A stretch of DNA of 64,000 bases from Closterium sp. Naga37s-1 (GCA_947471745.1 CANJKZ010000505.1:558001-622000); one strand, 5' to 3'. Shown: positions 48,608-60,430, numbered from the stretch's first letter. Translations and numbers: made by a program. Notes: generated by a model not told the origin, from the sequence alone.

Positions 48608-51600
48608 TTAGCGGGCCCTTTACTTACTGTGCTCCGTCGCCCGAACACCATTATCCCCACCGAGTCGTGGTTCCGATTCATGCAATCGATCGCACTCGGC
48701 CAAATAACGGGGATACACATGTGGATCACCCTATGCTGGTCGCTGGTAAGGTGTTAAAAAACAATTTGAAAATGTTCGTCGATGGGGGGGCCAGCCATAG
48801 CCTCTTCAACTTGGCGAGCGCAAAAAAATGCAAGCTCAACTTGACAGGTGTCTGCCCGAAATTGACGCCCGCCTCGTGGATGGGACGCCTCTGGCGATAA
48901 CGGAAGAAACACGGACGGTCAGGATCGACTGCGGCAACGATTTCGGCTTCAGCATGAAGTTTCTCGCGACAACATTGGACGGCTGCGACGTGCTGCTGGG
49001 ACGCGATTGGCTGCGACGGCAAAACCCCGTCATCGACTGGACAACGGGATCGTGCAGCATCAACAAGCACGAGGGGCTAATTAAACTGCCTGCATGGACA
49101 CCTGACTACATCCAAGCCCCGTGCGTCAAAGCTATCACTATAGCTCGCCACTTCAACAGGGGCGCGCAGCTGTTCGCTGTTTGCTTACGCGAGTTGGCGG
49201 TTGACAACGACGGAAAGGACATCGAGAAGCTGTGTGCAGCTGTACCACCGAATTTAGCGGAGCTGATTCGAAGGTACCCGGACATTTTCCCCGACGACCT
49301 GCCACCTGGACTGCCACCCGAGAGACCTGAGGACCACAAAATCCAGCTGGAACCGGACGCGCAGCCGACTGTTCGGACACAGTGGCGGTTGACCCAGCCG
49401 GAACTCGAGGAGCTGCGAAGTCAAATTGACGCACTGTTGGAGAAAGGGTTCATTCGGGCCAGCACATCTCCCTTCGCAGCACCGATCCTGTTCACTCCGA
49501 AGAAGGACGGCGGGCTTCGCATGCGTATCGACTATCGCGCGCTGAACCGGGTCACCATCAAGTCTCGCTACCCAATCCCACGCACCGACGACCTCCTCGA
49601 CCAACTTCGCGGCGCTCGATATTTCTCGAAAATTGACTTACGTGGCGGTTACCACCAGATTCGAGTCTTCGCCGACGATTGTCACAAGACTGCGTTTCGC
49701 ACATGCTACGGGAGTTACGAATTCACAGTGATGCCTTTCGGCCTCACGAACGCGCCTTCGACTTTTCAACTGACCATGAACAGGGTTTTTCGGGATCTTC
49801 TAGACCGATGTGTCATCGTCTACTTGGACGATATCCTCATTTTTAGCAAGACACGGGAGCAGAACCTCCGCGACCTGGATGCAGTGTTTAAGCGGCTGCA
49901 GGAGAACCGACTCATCACCAAGGGCTCTAAGTGCGAGTTTTTTAAGCAGGAGTTGGAGTTTTTTGGGCACGTCATCTCGCGCGACGGCATTAAAATCGAC
50001 CCGGCGAAAATCAAGACCATACAGGAGTGGAAGTCCCCGACGAACGGCACGGAACTCCAGAGTTTTCTCGGATTCGTGAATTACGTCCGGCGGTTTATCC
50101 CGAATATGGCGGGGATAACCGGCCCGCTGACCGACCTGCTGCACAAGGACAGGAATTTTGTGTGGGGGGAGGAGGCAGAAGCGGCTTTCCAGGAACTCAA
50201 GAATTTTCTCGTTTCCCCTCCTGTGCTGCGCATCGCCGACCCATCGAAGCCGTTCGAAGTTGTAACCGACGCCTCAGATTTCGCCATCGGAGCTGTGCTT
50301 CTCCAAGACTTCGGGAATGGGTTGCAGCCGATAGCCTATGAATCACGCAAGCTGCAGGCAGCCGAACGCAACTACCCGATCCACGACAAGGAGATGCTCG
50401 CCATCATACACGCGTTTAGATTATGGCGATGCTAGCTGGTGGGCGCCGACGTCACTGTTCGCACGTACCACAAGTCCCTACAGTACCTGCGAGCCCAACC
50501 CAACCTCAACCCACGACAGATTCGGTGGCTGGATTACATGGAGAGCCACTTCACCTACCGCATCACGTACAAGAAAGGGGCGAATAACATCGCAGACGCC
50601 CTGACCCGACCGACAGTACAATCCGCTGCAGTACTCATCACCTATTCAAACCCGCTACTTACAGGACTATTCACCCACGGCTACACTACGGACCCATTCT
50701 TCACGACCAGGAATCATCGCCAGGCCACGACACAGAAGGGGGACTACTACCTAAAAGCCGGAACCGACAGGATTTGGGTTCCCGCTTACAGGCTGCTGCG
50801 TGAACTCCTTATCCAAGAAGTCCACGATTCGAATTTCTCCGGACACTTCGGGGTTGATAAGACCCAGAAATTACTGCACCGTCAGTATTACTGGCCTGAC
50901 TCCTCTAACGACGTGCAGCGATATGTGTCCTCATGCAGGGTGTGCCAAGCTATGAAATCGACACGTCAACGACCAGCTGGGCTGCTGCAACCCCTCGAGC
51001 CACCCGAACGACCGTGGCAGCAGGTGACAATGGATTTTGTCGCGGGGATGCCAGCTGGGCTGTCCGGCAACGACGCAGTGCTCGTCGTCGTCGATCGCTT
51101 CACGAAAATGGCGCACTTCGCCCCATGCCAAACGACAATCACAGCCGAAGAAACTGCGCGCCTCTTCATCTCAACGGTCGTGCGACTCCACGGCATCCCT
51201 TCGGCGATCATCAGCGACCGAGACCCGAAGTTCACATCCAAGTTCTGGAAGGAGACGTGGGCGCAGTACGGCACGAAGCTACAGTTCTCATCGGCATATC
51301 ACCCACAGACGGACGGTCAAACTGAGCGGACCAATCAGACCATGGAGCAGCTGATCAGGACAAACTGCCCCGACCCCACCCGCTGGGAAGATTCCATCGC
51401 AATGTTGGAGTTTGCTTTCAACAACGCGCCGTCCAGCACGACTAATCACTCCCCGTTTTTCCTGAATTACGGGATGGACCCGACAGTTCCTACGGCAACC
51501 ACTCTCGACAACCCGGTCCCAAGGTCACAGACTTTTGTGACGGAACTCCAGGAAGCCCGAGAAAAAGCCGCAGACGCAATTCGCAAGGCGAATATCACTT

Positions 51601-52091
51601 CCCGCAAATACACCGATCTTCTACGCCGGGAACTCGTCTTGACTACTGGGCAACTAGTGCTACTCGACACGAAGAACCTGCACCTGCCCGGCCCGTCGAA
51701 ACTACGGCCACGATTTTGTGGGCCCTTCAAGATTATCAAGATGGTGACACCTGTCACCGCGAAGCTGCTACTACCCGACGACTGGCGAATTCATGACGCC
51801 TTCCACGTCAGCCTGCTTCGGAAGTTCGTGCCAGCCACGATCGACATCGCGAGACAACAAGCTGCCCCAACTGCATGACCTGTCCCGGAGCCGACTCTCG
51901 AACCTTCGAAGATTTTGGCACATCGGGTTCGACTTGACGCAGCTGGTCGACACGTGGATTTCCTAATCCGTTGGACCGACCGCACCAGTGAAGATGACAC
52001 GTGGGTGCATTCTGACTCGCTCGACGCCTCGCCACTTGTTGGTGATTACTTGGCGCGCAGGCGTGTTTCAGATATTGACCGCCTTTCTTAA
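48608..52091 (+). pseudogene. pol: pol of the Ty3/gypsy element, frameshift and two nonsense codons
   Basis: Protease (FVDGGASHSLF) is read in the frame -1 to gag. Between about 48790 and 48860 the frame shifts again, and DARLVDGTPL through GRDWL continue in the RT frame. Reverse transcriptase has the YLDDILIFSKT active site (49821). RNase H contains DASDFAIGAVL but is cut by TAG at 50433-50435 (after FRLWRC). Integrase shows the HHCC zinc region (GHFGVDKTQKLLHRQYYWP, then CRVCQ), then MDFVAGMP and FTSKFWKE. After a TGA at 51876-51878 the same frame continues with a chromodomain-like tail (LAHRVRLDAAGRHVDFLIRW, then EDDTWV) to TAA. The enzyme set is recognisable but cannot be made as one polyprotein. 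Confidence 0.88.
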
Positions 52092-52101
52092 GGGGGGGGG
52101 G
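52090..52101 (+). other. Polypurine tract
   Basis: AA followed by ten G, three bases before the 3' LTR; plus-strand priming site of the element. Confidence 0.85.
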
Positions 52102-52104
52102 TAG

Positions 52105-52388
52105 TGTAAGGAATTTTCCCGAATTCCTTATCGGGGTTGACTGCTACGCGTACAGCCCGATTTTCGGACTCTGCACGTTCGGCCGATTTCAACGCTGCCG
52201 AGGCTCCTCGCGTCGCCTTCGGCATTTCCCATCGCCAAACCTGCACCCCAACCTCGCTCGTCCGAGGTTTCCTCCTAGCTAGGCTAGCTCCTACATTAGT
52301 GCGTTCCTTCATTGTACCTATTCTCAGATCATTCAATCACAGTCTCGTTATTCGTTTACCTGCGCACTCTCTTTTACAACTCATAACA
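52105..52388 (+). repeat. 3' LTR (284 bp)
   Basis: Near-identical to the 5' LTR; has a 4-base insertion in the ATTGTA..TTCTCAG stretch. Confidence 0.93.
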
Positions 52389-53245
52389 AAGCTGAAGTCC
52401 GTCACTCAAATCTCTCTTGCAGAAATCTTCATCCCATTCCCATCCCAAGGCAATAACATGAAAGCAGAGGTCAGCTCGGCTCGCGTTGCGTCGATGTGTT
52501 CGAATCGAAGCCGAAGCGTCGGAAATGTCGATGCTGCTGTCACATCGCAAGGCAGAGCGCATCGATGCCATGGCGAGTTTGGGTGTTGCAGCATCTGCGC
52601 GTTCCAGACGAGAGGATTCGCCTGGGCGATATCGATCGGTACAATCGGAGCCGTTTCATCCATTCCTCGCATTTCGGATCCGTGCGAGGCTTGAATCATG
52701 CGGCGTTATATGCGAAGGGCTTGTCTATCGTGGTCTCATGTTCCGCGCTGTGGGGATTAACCGTCAGGATAGTGAAGATAGAGCGAGAAGGAGAGATCGG
52801 GAGCGTCGTCGTGTGTGCCGTTGCCACCGCTTTTCAGCGTCACACCATGCTTACCTCCCATATCCGCGATTCCGCGCTTGACCTAGATGCACTTGACGCA
52901 TTTGACGCACTTACCGGCTCAACCGCTTAGCCTCTCTTGACGAGATACAGCCTTGGTCCAAGCGACCTTCATTCACAGGATGATTGCTTCGACGGCGCTA
53001 GTTCTCCATGCGCGAAGCCTCGAGTGCGCATTGGAAACAGTCAACAACACGCAGCCCGCGCCTTGTTACCTTCGCGCCGTTTTCTCCGCGTCAATTCTTT
53101 CCGCGCGCCTCCCCCTCGTTTTCTCCTTCCGACAACGCGCGCGATGGGCGACGAGGGCTGCGACGACGCGAGCGCGTCGCTGCTGTTGCACGAGAGCGAG
53201 CCGGAGTGGGCGCAAGGCGGGCATGGCGAGCGACCTCGTCGTCAC

Positions 53246-53405
53246 CATCGGCCAGTGCGCCTTCCACGTGCACCAATACCCGCTGTACGCGTTACTAGCC
53301 TTCCACGTGCACCAGTACCCACGGTACGCATTACTAGCTCTCCACGTGCACCAGTACCCACGGTACGCGTTACTAGCTCTCCACGTGCACCAGTACCCGC
53401 TACTA
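53246..53405 (+). repeat. 39-bp exon-end/donor repeat, about 4 units, in copy B
   Basis: Units CTTCCACGTGCACCAGTACC + CGCTGTACGCGTTACTAG with variants (CCACGGTACGC). Same unit as in copy A, where only two are present. The last unit has lost its gtacgc donor. Confidence 0.88.
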
Positions 53406-54483
53406 GCCCTGCTTCGTTCTGTACGCGTTACTAGCCGTTATCCGTTCCACTAGCACTCCTCTCCGTTCTCGGCACGCGTTCTCTTCTCCGTTATCCGTCC
53501 TTCACGGTTCAGTCGCTTCAAGCTCTCCCTCCTGTCTCCCCTGTTCCCCTCCTTTCTGTTCCTTCCCCCCGGCTCCCCCTCCCTTCCCTTCCCCCTCCCT
53601 TCCCCTCCCACTGCCTCCCCTTCCCCAACCCCAGCTTCTCCCTGTCAACGGTGGTCGCCAACGCGGCAGCAGCAGCGGGCGAGGGCACGGGCCCCATGCA
53701 GGCGGACCTCTCGTTCCTCCCTGGCGGCGCGCTCTCCTTCGTCCCCATCGCCTGCTACTGCTACGCCCGCCCCTGCCGCCTCTCGCCCCACTCCGTGCTG
53801 CTCGTGCGCTCCGCAGGTACTGATGCCCCTCCCGAGGCAGGAGGGGGAGCGTGTGGGAGTTTGGGTATGGGAAGTGCAGGAGTGGGCAGTGTAGGAGTGG
53901 GAATTGCAGGAGAGTGGTAGTGTGGGAGAGTGGGAATGTGTTAGTGTGAGGTGACATGAGCGGGGAATACAGGTGATGAACTTGGTTTTTTTTGGGGCAG
54001 CACTGAACCGTGTTGCATCCCATGTGTTCACCATTGCTGCTCTGCACCCATGCTCTCCTCAACCCCATCTTCTCAACCCCCTCCCTCCCGTTCTTATCAT
54101 TCCCCCTCTTCTTATTCTCCCCCTTTCTCGTCCCCCCCCTTTCCAGCATGTTCTCACCTTCCTTCTTTACACCCCCCCTCTCCTCCTCCCTCCTTCTCCC
54201 GCTCGCCCCGGCAGCATCGCTGCTGCACATGAACGCATGTGGGCCCACCTGCTGCCACTGTTTCTGATGGGCCTCAAACCTCCCTTCCCCTCGCTCTCCC
54301 CCCTCCCCCCTCTCCCCCCGTCCCCTCCTCCCCCGCCAGTATCGCTGCTGGAGATGAACGCGTGTGGGCCCAGCCACTCGCTGCCGCTGCCGCAGCTGGC
54401 AATGCAGCGCCTGCAGCACCTCCTGCAGCACTAGCCGCCCTGCCTGCACGTGCTCTCATCGTATGCCACTCATTGGAGGGGGG

Positions 54484-54600
54484 TGGGATGGGATGGAATG
54501 GGATGGGATGGGATGGGACGGGATGGGGTGGGGTGGGGTGAGATGGGATGGGATGGGATGAGATGGGATGGGATGGGATGGGGTGGGATGGGGTGAGATA
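54484..54600. repeat. (GGGAT)n-type pentanucleotide repeat
   Basis: GGGATGGGATGG with variants (GGGGT, GAGAT, GGAAT) for about 115 bases, in the intron after exon 3 of copy B. A short array of variable G-rich pentamers. Confidence 0.9.
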
Positions 54601-54830
54601 TGGAATGGGGGATGTCCCATACTGTGCCTTGGCATGTGATGCGCATCTGTCCGTTTCACATGCGTATTCCTCTTCATGTCTGTTCTCATGTCGGCTGTTG
54701 ACACGAACCTTCTCCTTTTGCATACGTGCCCGCACATTCCTCGCTCTCCTGCACACAATCCCCTTTACTCCCACTCCCACTCATGGCCACCCACTCACTG
54801 CCTACTCTCCTCTAACCCACCGTTCTGCTT

Positions 54831-55718
54831 CATTCCGCATTGACCTTCATTCCGCATTGACCTTCATTCCGCATTGACCTTCATTCCGCATTGACCTTCA
54901 TTCCGCATTGACCTTCATTCCGCATTGACCTTCATTCCGCATTGACCTTCATTCCGCATTGACCTTCAGTCCGCATTGACCTTCAGTCCGCATTGACCTT
55001 CAGTCCGCATTGTCCTTCAGTCCGCATTGACCTTCAGTCCGCATTGACCTTCAGTCCGCATTGACCTTCATTCCGCATTGACCTTCAGTCCGCATTGACC
55101 TTCATTCCGCATTGACCTTCATTCCGCATTGACCTTCATTCCGCATTGACCTTCATTCCGCATTGACCTTCATTCCGCATTGACCTTCATTCCGCATTGA
55201 CCTTCATTCCGCATTGACCTTCATTCCGCATTGACCTTCATTCCGCATTGACCTTCATTCCGCATTGACCTTCAGTCCGCATTGACCTTCAGTCCGCATT
55301 GACCTTCAGTCCGCATTGACCTTCAGTCCGCATTGACCTTCAGTCCGCATTGACCTTCAGTCCGCATTGACCTTCAGTCCGCATTGACCTTCAGTCCGCA
55401 TTGACCTTCAGTCCGCATTGACCTTCAGTCCGCATTGACCTTCAGTCCGCATTGACCTTCAGTCCGCATTGACCTTCAGTCCGCATTGACCTTCATTCCG
55501 CATTGACCTTCATTCCGCATTGACCTTCATTCCGCATTGACCTTCATTCCGCATTGACCTTCATTCCGCATTGACCTTCATTCCGCATTGACCTTCATTC
55601 CGCATTGACCTTCATTCCGCATTGACCTTCATTCCGCATTGACCTTCATTCCGCATTGACCTTCATTCCGCATTGACCTTCATTCCGCATTGACCTTCAT
55701 TCCGCATTGACCTTCAGT
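54831..55718. repeat. 17-bp minisatellite, about 52 units (left part)
   Basis: The unit CATTCCGCATTGACCTT repeats almost perfectly. A T/G toggle (CATTCCG or CAGTCCG) forms long homogeneous blocks: T units, G units, T units, G units, T units, plus one GTCCTT variant. It replaces the region of exon 4 in NPH3-like copy B and is interrupted by the hAT element. Confidence 0.95.
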
Positions 55719-58700
55719 TAAGGGTGAAAACGAATAGCACATTATTCGTTTTTTACTCGAGTTTCGTCTAGGACTCAAATACAAATCGAGTCGAGTTCGT
55801 TTTCCCTACTCGCTAATACTCGTTTTTGCCTGCTCGCGAATACGAATATTCGACGTTCCTGCCTCCACCGAATACTCGAGTATTCGTATTTGAACCCGTG
55901 TACCGTACCTCCCTGTTTTTCTTCCACGTTTGCAGGCGCTCGAACGCATCGACCGTGTGGCGTGAGGAGAAATCTACGAAAGTTAACTGTGGCACGACGC
56001 GCGCTCTTTACATGCGGGCAGCGGGTGAAATCGGGACCTAAAACGGTTTGCTAGGCTAGATTCTAAGTAGTAACTAACTATCAGCTGTAAGTTAGGGTTG
56101 TCGAGGAGGTTGAGTTGAGAGAGTCGAGGAGGATGAGGTTGGGTTGGGTTGACTAGGGAGATCACTAGTTCGATTGGTTGGTTGTTTTTTTGTTTGGGTC
56201 CTCTGACGTGGCAGTTGAAGTGCACGCACGATTGTGCTCTTCCAGATGCGACAAGTAAACAGAATGCACGACAAGTAGGGAAAGACGATTTTTTTCACGA
56301 CTCCTTCTGTTGCGCTCAGGTGGACGCCAGGTGGTTCGCTTATTTTTTTGCACGTCGCACATTACTTCGCCGAGCCGCCTCTGCATCGTATTGGGTGTTG
56401 AGGGGGGTCCAGATGCTGCGGGGAACAGGCACGCGTGACGTGAGCCACGACCGGACAATCTGCTCTGACACAGTAAACAAACGACTAGGAAACAAAACGC
56501 GCGACAAATAGAATTCGCGAAATTTCGGAGAGAAAAGGCGGGACTTATCGAATTTCGCGAAAGTCGAGCACGTGTGTGGGAAATAATGAGCGGGACAAGC
56601 GAATTTTGGAAAACCGTGAATGCGACACAGAAATTTTGAACTCGCAAAAATTTGGTGTGCGGCTCGCGGGAAACCGCCTAACAAATTCATTCGACACAGA
56701 ATGGTGGAGGGAAAGGGAACATTTCCAGAGAGGGAACACACACATTCCAGAGAGTTCATTTCCAACTCCAGAGAGCTCCCACCTTCATAACTATGGCTAC
56801 ATCCTCAGACTTGGCTGCATTTTAGACCCAGACACTCTATCATTTCTCTACCTCGTTTACTCGATCTAAGACTTTGATTCAATAGACGCATTTTTCTCTC
56901 CAAATGGCGGACCCCGGAGCATCTAGCATTCCTACTCCATCAACTAATGATTCAACCGCCGTGCAAGTAGTAGATGTAGAAGCGTCTCAACCCAAACCCA
57001 AGCGGGCCAAAACGCCAACTTCTAAGATATGGCTCATGTTCACCAAGTTGGAATGTGGCACGAAGGCAAAGTGCAACTATTGCATCATCAACCCCTCAAT
57101 TTACGCTTTGACGGGAAGCTCTACATCCTCGATGCGGATCCATGCGATGAAAAGTCATCCTAAGGAATTTCGACTCTTGGTGGGACAAGCGGAACGAACG
57201 GACGCGGATGATGGCTCATCCAACGACATTTCGCGCGCATTGTTGAAGATAAAGGCTTTTTCGGACAAGGAAAACCGGGAGAGGCTCGTACGCATCTTCG
57301 CCAAAGGCCTCATCCCGTTCTCATTCATCGAGGATCAAGACTTTCGGGCATACTTGCATTGGCTCAACCCAAGGGCAAGTATGCCGAGCCGTGTGACTCT
57401 TGCGAACGACATTCATGCGGCCTATAACGCATGTGTGGGTAAGATTAAGAATCTTCTTGCGAATCTCTCATGCAAGGTGTCATTCACCCTTGACATTTGG
57501 TCCTCACCCACGAATGCCTCGTACATTGCAATCACTTGCCATTGGATCGATGATGACTTCAACAACAAGTCCATTTTGTTGGATTTTAAGCATTTTGAAG
57601 GCCATCACACGGGCGAAGCCATCAAGGACACGTTTGTGAAGTGCGTGTACGAGGATTGGGAGTTGGGGGAGAAGGTTATGGCCATCACGGTGGACAATGC
57701 TTCGAACAACAAGCGCTTCATCGACTTGTTGGGGGTGGAGAAGGGGTTTCCCGCGGAGAGGCATATGAGATGCTTCAACCATGTGATTCATCTTGTGGTT
57801 GAAGTAATCATGAAACACCCTCCCATTGAAGAAGCCCTCAAGAAAATAAGGGCGTTTGCAACACATCTCAAAGGGTCTACTTTGAGGAAAGGGAAGTTTT
57901 GGATGCGGTGCAAAGAGAAAGGGCTTCACAACATATCATCCCTTGCCCATGACACCCCCACCCGTTGGGGTAGTGCTCACTTTTTGATGAAAAGATCAAG
58001 GTTGCTCCGACCCGCCATCAATGCATACTTGGTGGAAGATGTGGACGATGAGGTGGAACGGGAGTTTCGGATGAGGAGCGAAGAGGGTCTTGAGCGTCTT
58101 GAGAACCTTCTTGCTCCTTTTGCCGAGATTCAAAACATGCTAGAGGGCTCTAGTTACCCTACCTTGTCTTTGTGTGTACCATCTATCAATGCTTTAATGG
58201 ATATTTTAGAGGGGAGGGTGGAGGAGAAGGGGGAGTTTTGGGAGGCGTGCAAGGAGGGTCTTGAGAAGCTCAAAGGTTACTATGACCGAACATCGGAGGA
58301 GTACACAATTGCCACGGTTTTGGACCCAAGGTTCAACCTTGAGTACTACGCCGGTGGCGAGAGCATGGGTAGCGATCATCAAAGAACCTCAAGTGTGCGA
58401 GAGTACATCACCAAGGCATATTTGGAGTACGAGAAGACACACTCCAAGGGAAAAGAAGTTGCCGAGATCAACGCCCCAACTCCAACCACAACTCCGCAAA
58501 GCACCTCAAGGGAACCTAAACGGTCATCTCTTTTCGGTGCCATTTTCCATTGCCGCAAGAGTGGAGAGACCATGGAGATAAGCTCTCAATTGGATGATTA
58601 CCTTCGAAAGAAGAGATTAAGTGTCGGACCCGATGGGGTTCTTCCATCCTTCAAGGATTGGTGGAAGGTGTACGCAACGTTTTTTCCCATTGTCGCGCAC

Positions 58701-59985
58701 ATGGCGCGCGACTATCTTGCCATACCGGGAACTTCGGCGGATTCCGAGCGCTCTTTTTCAATTGCGCGTCATGTCATTACGGATTTTCGTCATAGTTTAG
58801 ACCCTAGGACGGTCCGTGCATGCATTTGCTTGCGCTCGTGGATGACTTTGGATGAAAAGCTAGCATAAATGGAGGGAGTTTATAGTGTTGTTTGGTGGTT
58901 TAGTTCTATATGGTTAGGGTAGATTGGAGCTATGGGTAGAATGGTAGATTAGTCTAGGCTTGATCCACACATCCTACGAGCATTCGTTCTTGTCATTCAT
59001 ACCCGTGAACTACTTCCTCCGTTGTTTAGAGCCTTCATTAGTTCTTTGTTGTTCTATCAAAGTGTGGAGCATTAACTACTACGGTAGATTGTATCATCTT
59101 TGTTCTAGGAGTGCCTATGGCCTTGATTTGCGTGGAAAGATGGTATATTCTTCCTCTACACTATTGTAAAGTCTTGTTGAGTGTGGGAGGTTAGTCTAGA
59201 TTCGATCCTCACATCTTCTGAGCACTGGTTGCGTAGTATGCTTGATTGTATTGATCTTCTCCTACCATTGTTTAGAGCGTTCCATTGTGTTGATGATCGG
59301 TTATTTGTTGTTTTGTTATGGCTCTTTCAGAGTAGTTAGTGACTGGTGTGGAATAATATTTCTGAGAAGCTCACTACCTTATGAAAAAACTTCCAGTGTC
59401 AAAGGTAGGGACGTCGATCCATCAGGCTCCTACAAAATAAATCACGGCAGCAGAGACTAATCTGTATTATAGGAAACCAATGGCAGACAGCTTAATGTTC
59501 ACTAATCAGATTTCACTAAAACGAAACATCTTACCAAACCTACTGAATACGCTACCTACTGAGACATTTCGGGCTGCAAAAGGCTCAAGTTTTCTTTTAA
59601 AAATTGATTTGCCAGTGAGGTACAGATGGGGTACAATGTACAGTTGTTGTTAATGACTGATTAATGAATACACTAGGTGGTTCACAAGGCAATTGTAACA
59701 ACAAGTACCGTACAAACTTCGTTACAACGACAATGTGAAGGAGTTTTAGAGACTTGGTGGACCTGCACAAACAAAGCTGGAATTTTTTAAAGTACAACAT
59801 AGATCTCTGGGCCGACAAACCCCTACTCGTTTACATTCGTATTCGATTCGTATTCGTGCATATTCGACTCGTATTCGTATTCGAGATAGAGCCACAATTC
59901 GATCAAATACAAATCAGGCGAGCTATTCGACAAATCGAAGATTGCATGACTCGTATTTGTACTCGTATTCGTATTTACAGCCTTA
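55719..59985 (+). mobile_element. hAT transposon, apparently complete, with intact transposase
   Basis: The element starts TAAGGGTGAAAACGAATA and ends in the imperfect inverse (TATTCGTATTTACAGCCTTA). It is flanked by a perfect 8-bp duplication CCTTCAGT (55711-55718 and 59986-59993) taken from the minisatellite unit. Both subterminal regions (55730-55890 and 59825-59980) are packed with CGAATA/ACTCG motifs, likely transposase-binding repeats. It is less GC-rich than the surroundings, consistent with a foreign element. Confidence 0.93.
56904..58868 (+). CDS. hAT transposase with BED zinc finger
   Basis: A single uninterrupted 654-codon frame. A BED finger spans about residues 40-85 (C57-x2-C60 ... 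H80-x4-H85). The RNase-H-like core contains FTLDIWSSPTNASYIAIT, ITVDNASNNKRFIDLL with the two expected Asp, RCFNHVIHLVVE and DTPTRWGSAHFLM. The C-terminal hAT dimerisation region includes DYLAIPGTSADSERSFSIAR. It cuts the element ends and inserts with 8-bp duplications. The basic stretch KPKPKRAK near residue 30 resembles a nuclear signal. No stop or frameshift is visible, so the element may be autonomous. Segments 55890-56900 and 58869-59820 are non-coding parts of the element; only short unsupported frames were seen there. Confidence 0.95.
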   Translation: MADPGASSIPTPSTNDSTAVQVVDVEASQPKPKRAKTPTSKIWLMFTKLECGTKAKCNYCIINPSIYALTGSSTSSMRIHAMKSHPKEFRLLVGQAERTDADDGSSNDISRALLKIKAFSDKENRERLVRIFAKGLIPFSFIEDQDFRAYLHWLNPRASMPSRVTLANDIHAAYNACVGKIKNLLANLSCKVSFTLDIWSSPTNASYIAITCHWIDDDFNNKSILLDFKHFEGHHTGEAIKDTFVKCVYEDWELGEKVMAITVDNASNNKRFIDLLGVEKGFPAERHMRCFNHVIHLVVEVIMKHPPIEEALKKIRAFATHLKGSTLRKGKFWMRCKEKGLHNISSLAHDTPTRWGSAHFLMKRSRLLRPAINAYLVEDVDDEVEREFRMRSEEGLERLENLLAPFAEIQNMLEGSSYPTLSLCVPSINALMDILEGRVEEKGEFWEACKEGLEKLKGYYDRTSEEYTIATVLDPRFNLEYYAGGESMGSDHQRTSSVREYITKAYLEYEKTHSKGKEVAEINAPTPTTTPQSTSREPKRSSLFGAIFHCRKSGETMEISSQLDDYLRKKRLSVGPDGVLPSFKDWWKVYATFFPIVAHMARDYLAIPGTSADSERSFSIARHVITDFRHSLDPRTVRACICLRSWMTLDEKLA

Positions 59986-60148
59986 CCTTCAGTCCGCATT
60001 GACCTTCAGTCCGCATTGACCTTCAGTCCGCATTGACCTTCAGTCCGCATTGACCTTCAGTCCGCATTGACCTTCATTCCGCATTGACCTTCATTCCGCA
60101 TTGACCTTCATTCCGCATTGACCCTCATTCCGCATTGACCTTCAGTCC
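59986..60148. repeat. 17-bp minisatellite, right part (about 9 units)
   Basis: Continuation of the array beyond the hAT element: G-type units first, then T-type units. The units on both sides of the insertion are G-type. Confidence 0.93.
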
Positions 60149-60430
60149 CTGACCCTCATTCTGTGTGTACGCATGTCGAGGGATTGCATACTCAGCTCAG
60201 TGGAATGTTCCCTTCACTGGATAACACTAGTGCGAGGTATGAGTAACCTTTGAACTCCCTTGGAGCGACCATATGCTCACTGCACTTCTTATTTGTCCAA
60301 TCGAATCCATCAGTAATGCCAATCAGGTGTAGTATAACATGTGGTGCCATGCGTTCTCTGATGTCTCTGCTCTTGCATCCCTTCTGCCACATGCACTGGC
60401 GTGGTGGCAGCAGTAGGAGGAGTATCAGAA
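60149..60430 (+). other. Copy B intron remnant before exon 5
   Basis: From about 60250 this aligns with the copy A intron between exons 4 and 5 (for example CCATATGCTCA..., ATGTCTCTGCTCTT.CATCCC). It marks where homology resumes after the minisatellite. Confidence 0.65.

Larger units (their letters stand above)
47085..52388 (+). mobile_element. Ty3/gypsy LTR retrotransposon (chromodomain type), recently inserted but broken
   Basis: The LTRs begin TGTAAGG and end ATAACA, and the element is bounded by a 5-bp duplication AAGCT (47080-47084 and 52389-52393). A primer-binding site TGGTATCAGAGC (initiator-Met tRNA type) follows the left LTR, and a G-rich polypurine tract precedes the right LTR. 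Order: gag with CCHC knuckle, protease, reverse transcriptase, RNase H, integrase, chromodomain-like end. It is inserted in the 5' flank of NPH3-like copy B, in that gene's orientation. Four coding lesions are visible although the LTRs are almost identical. Confidence 0.95.

Noticed and set aside
54831-55718. CRISPR-like array
   Set aside because: Units are 17 bp with no spacers; it is a tandem minisatellite in a eukaryotic genome.
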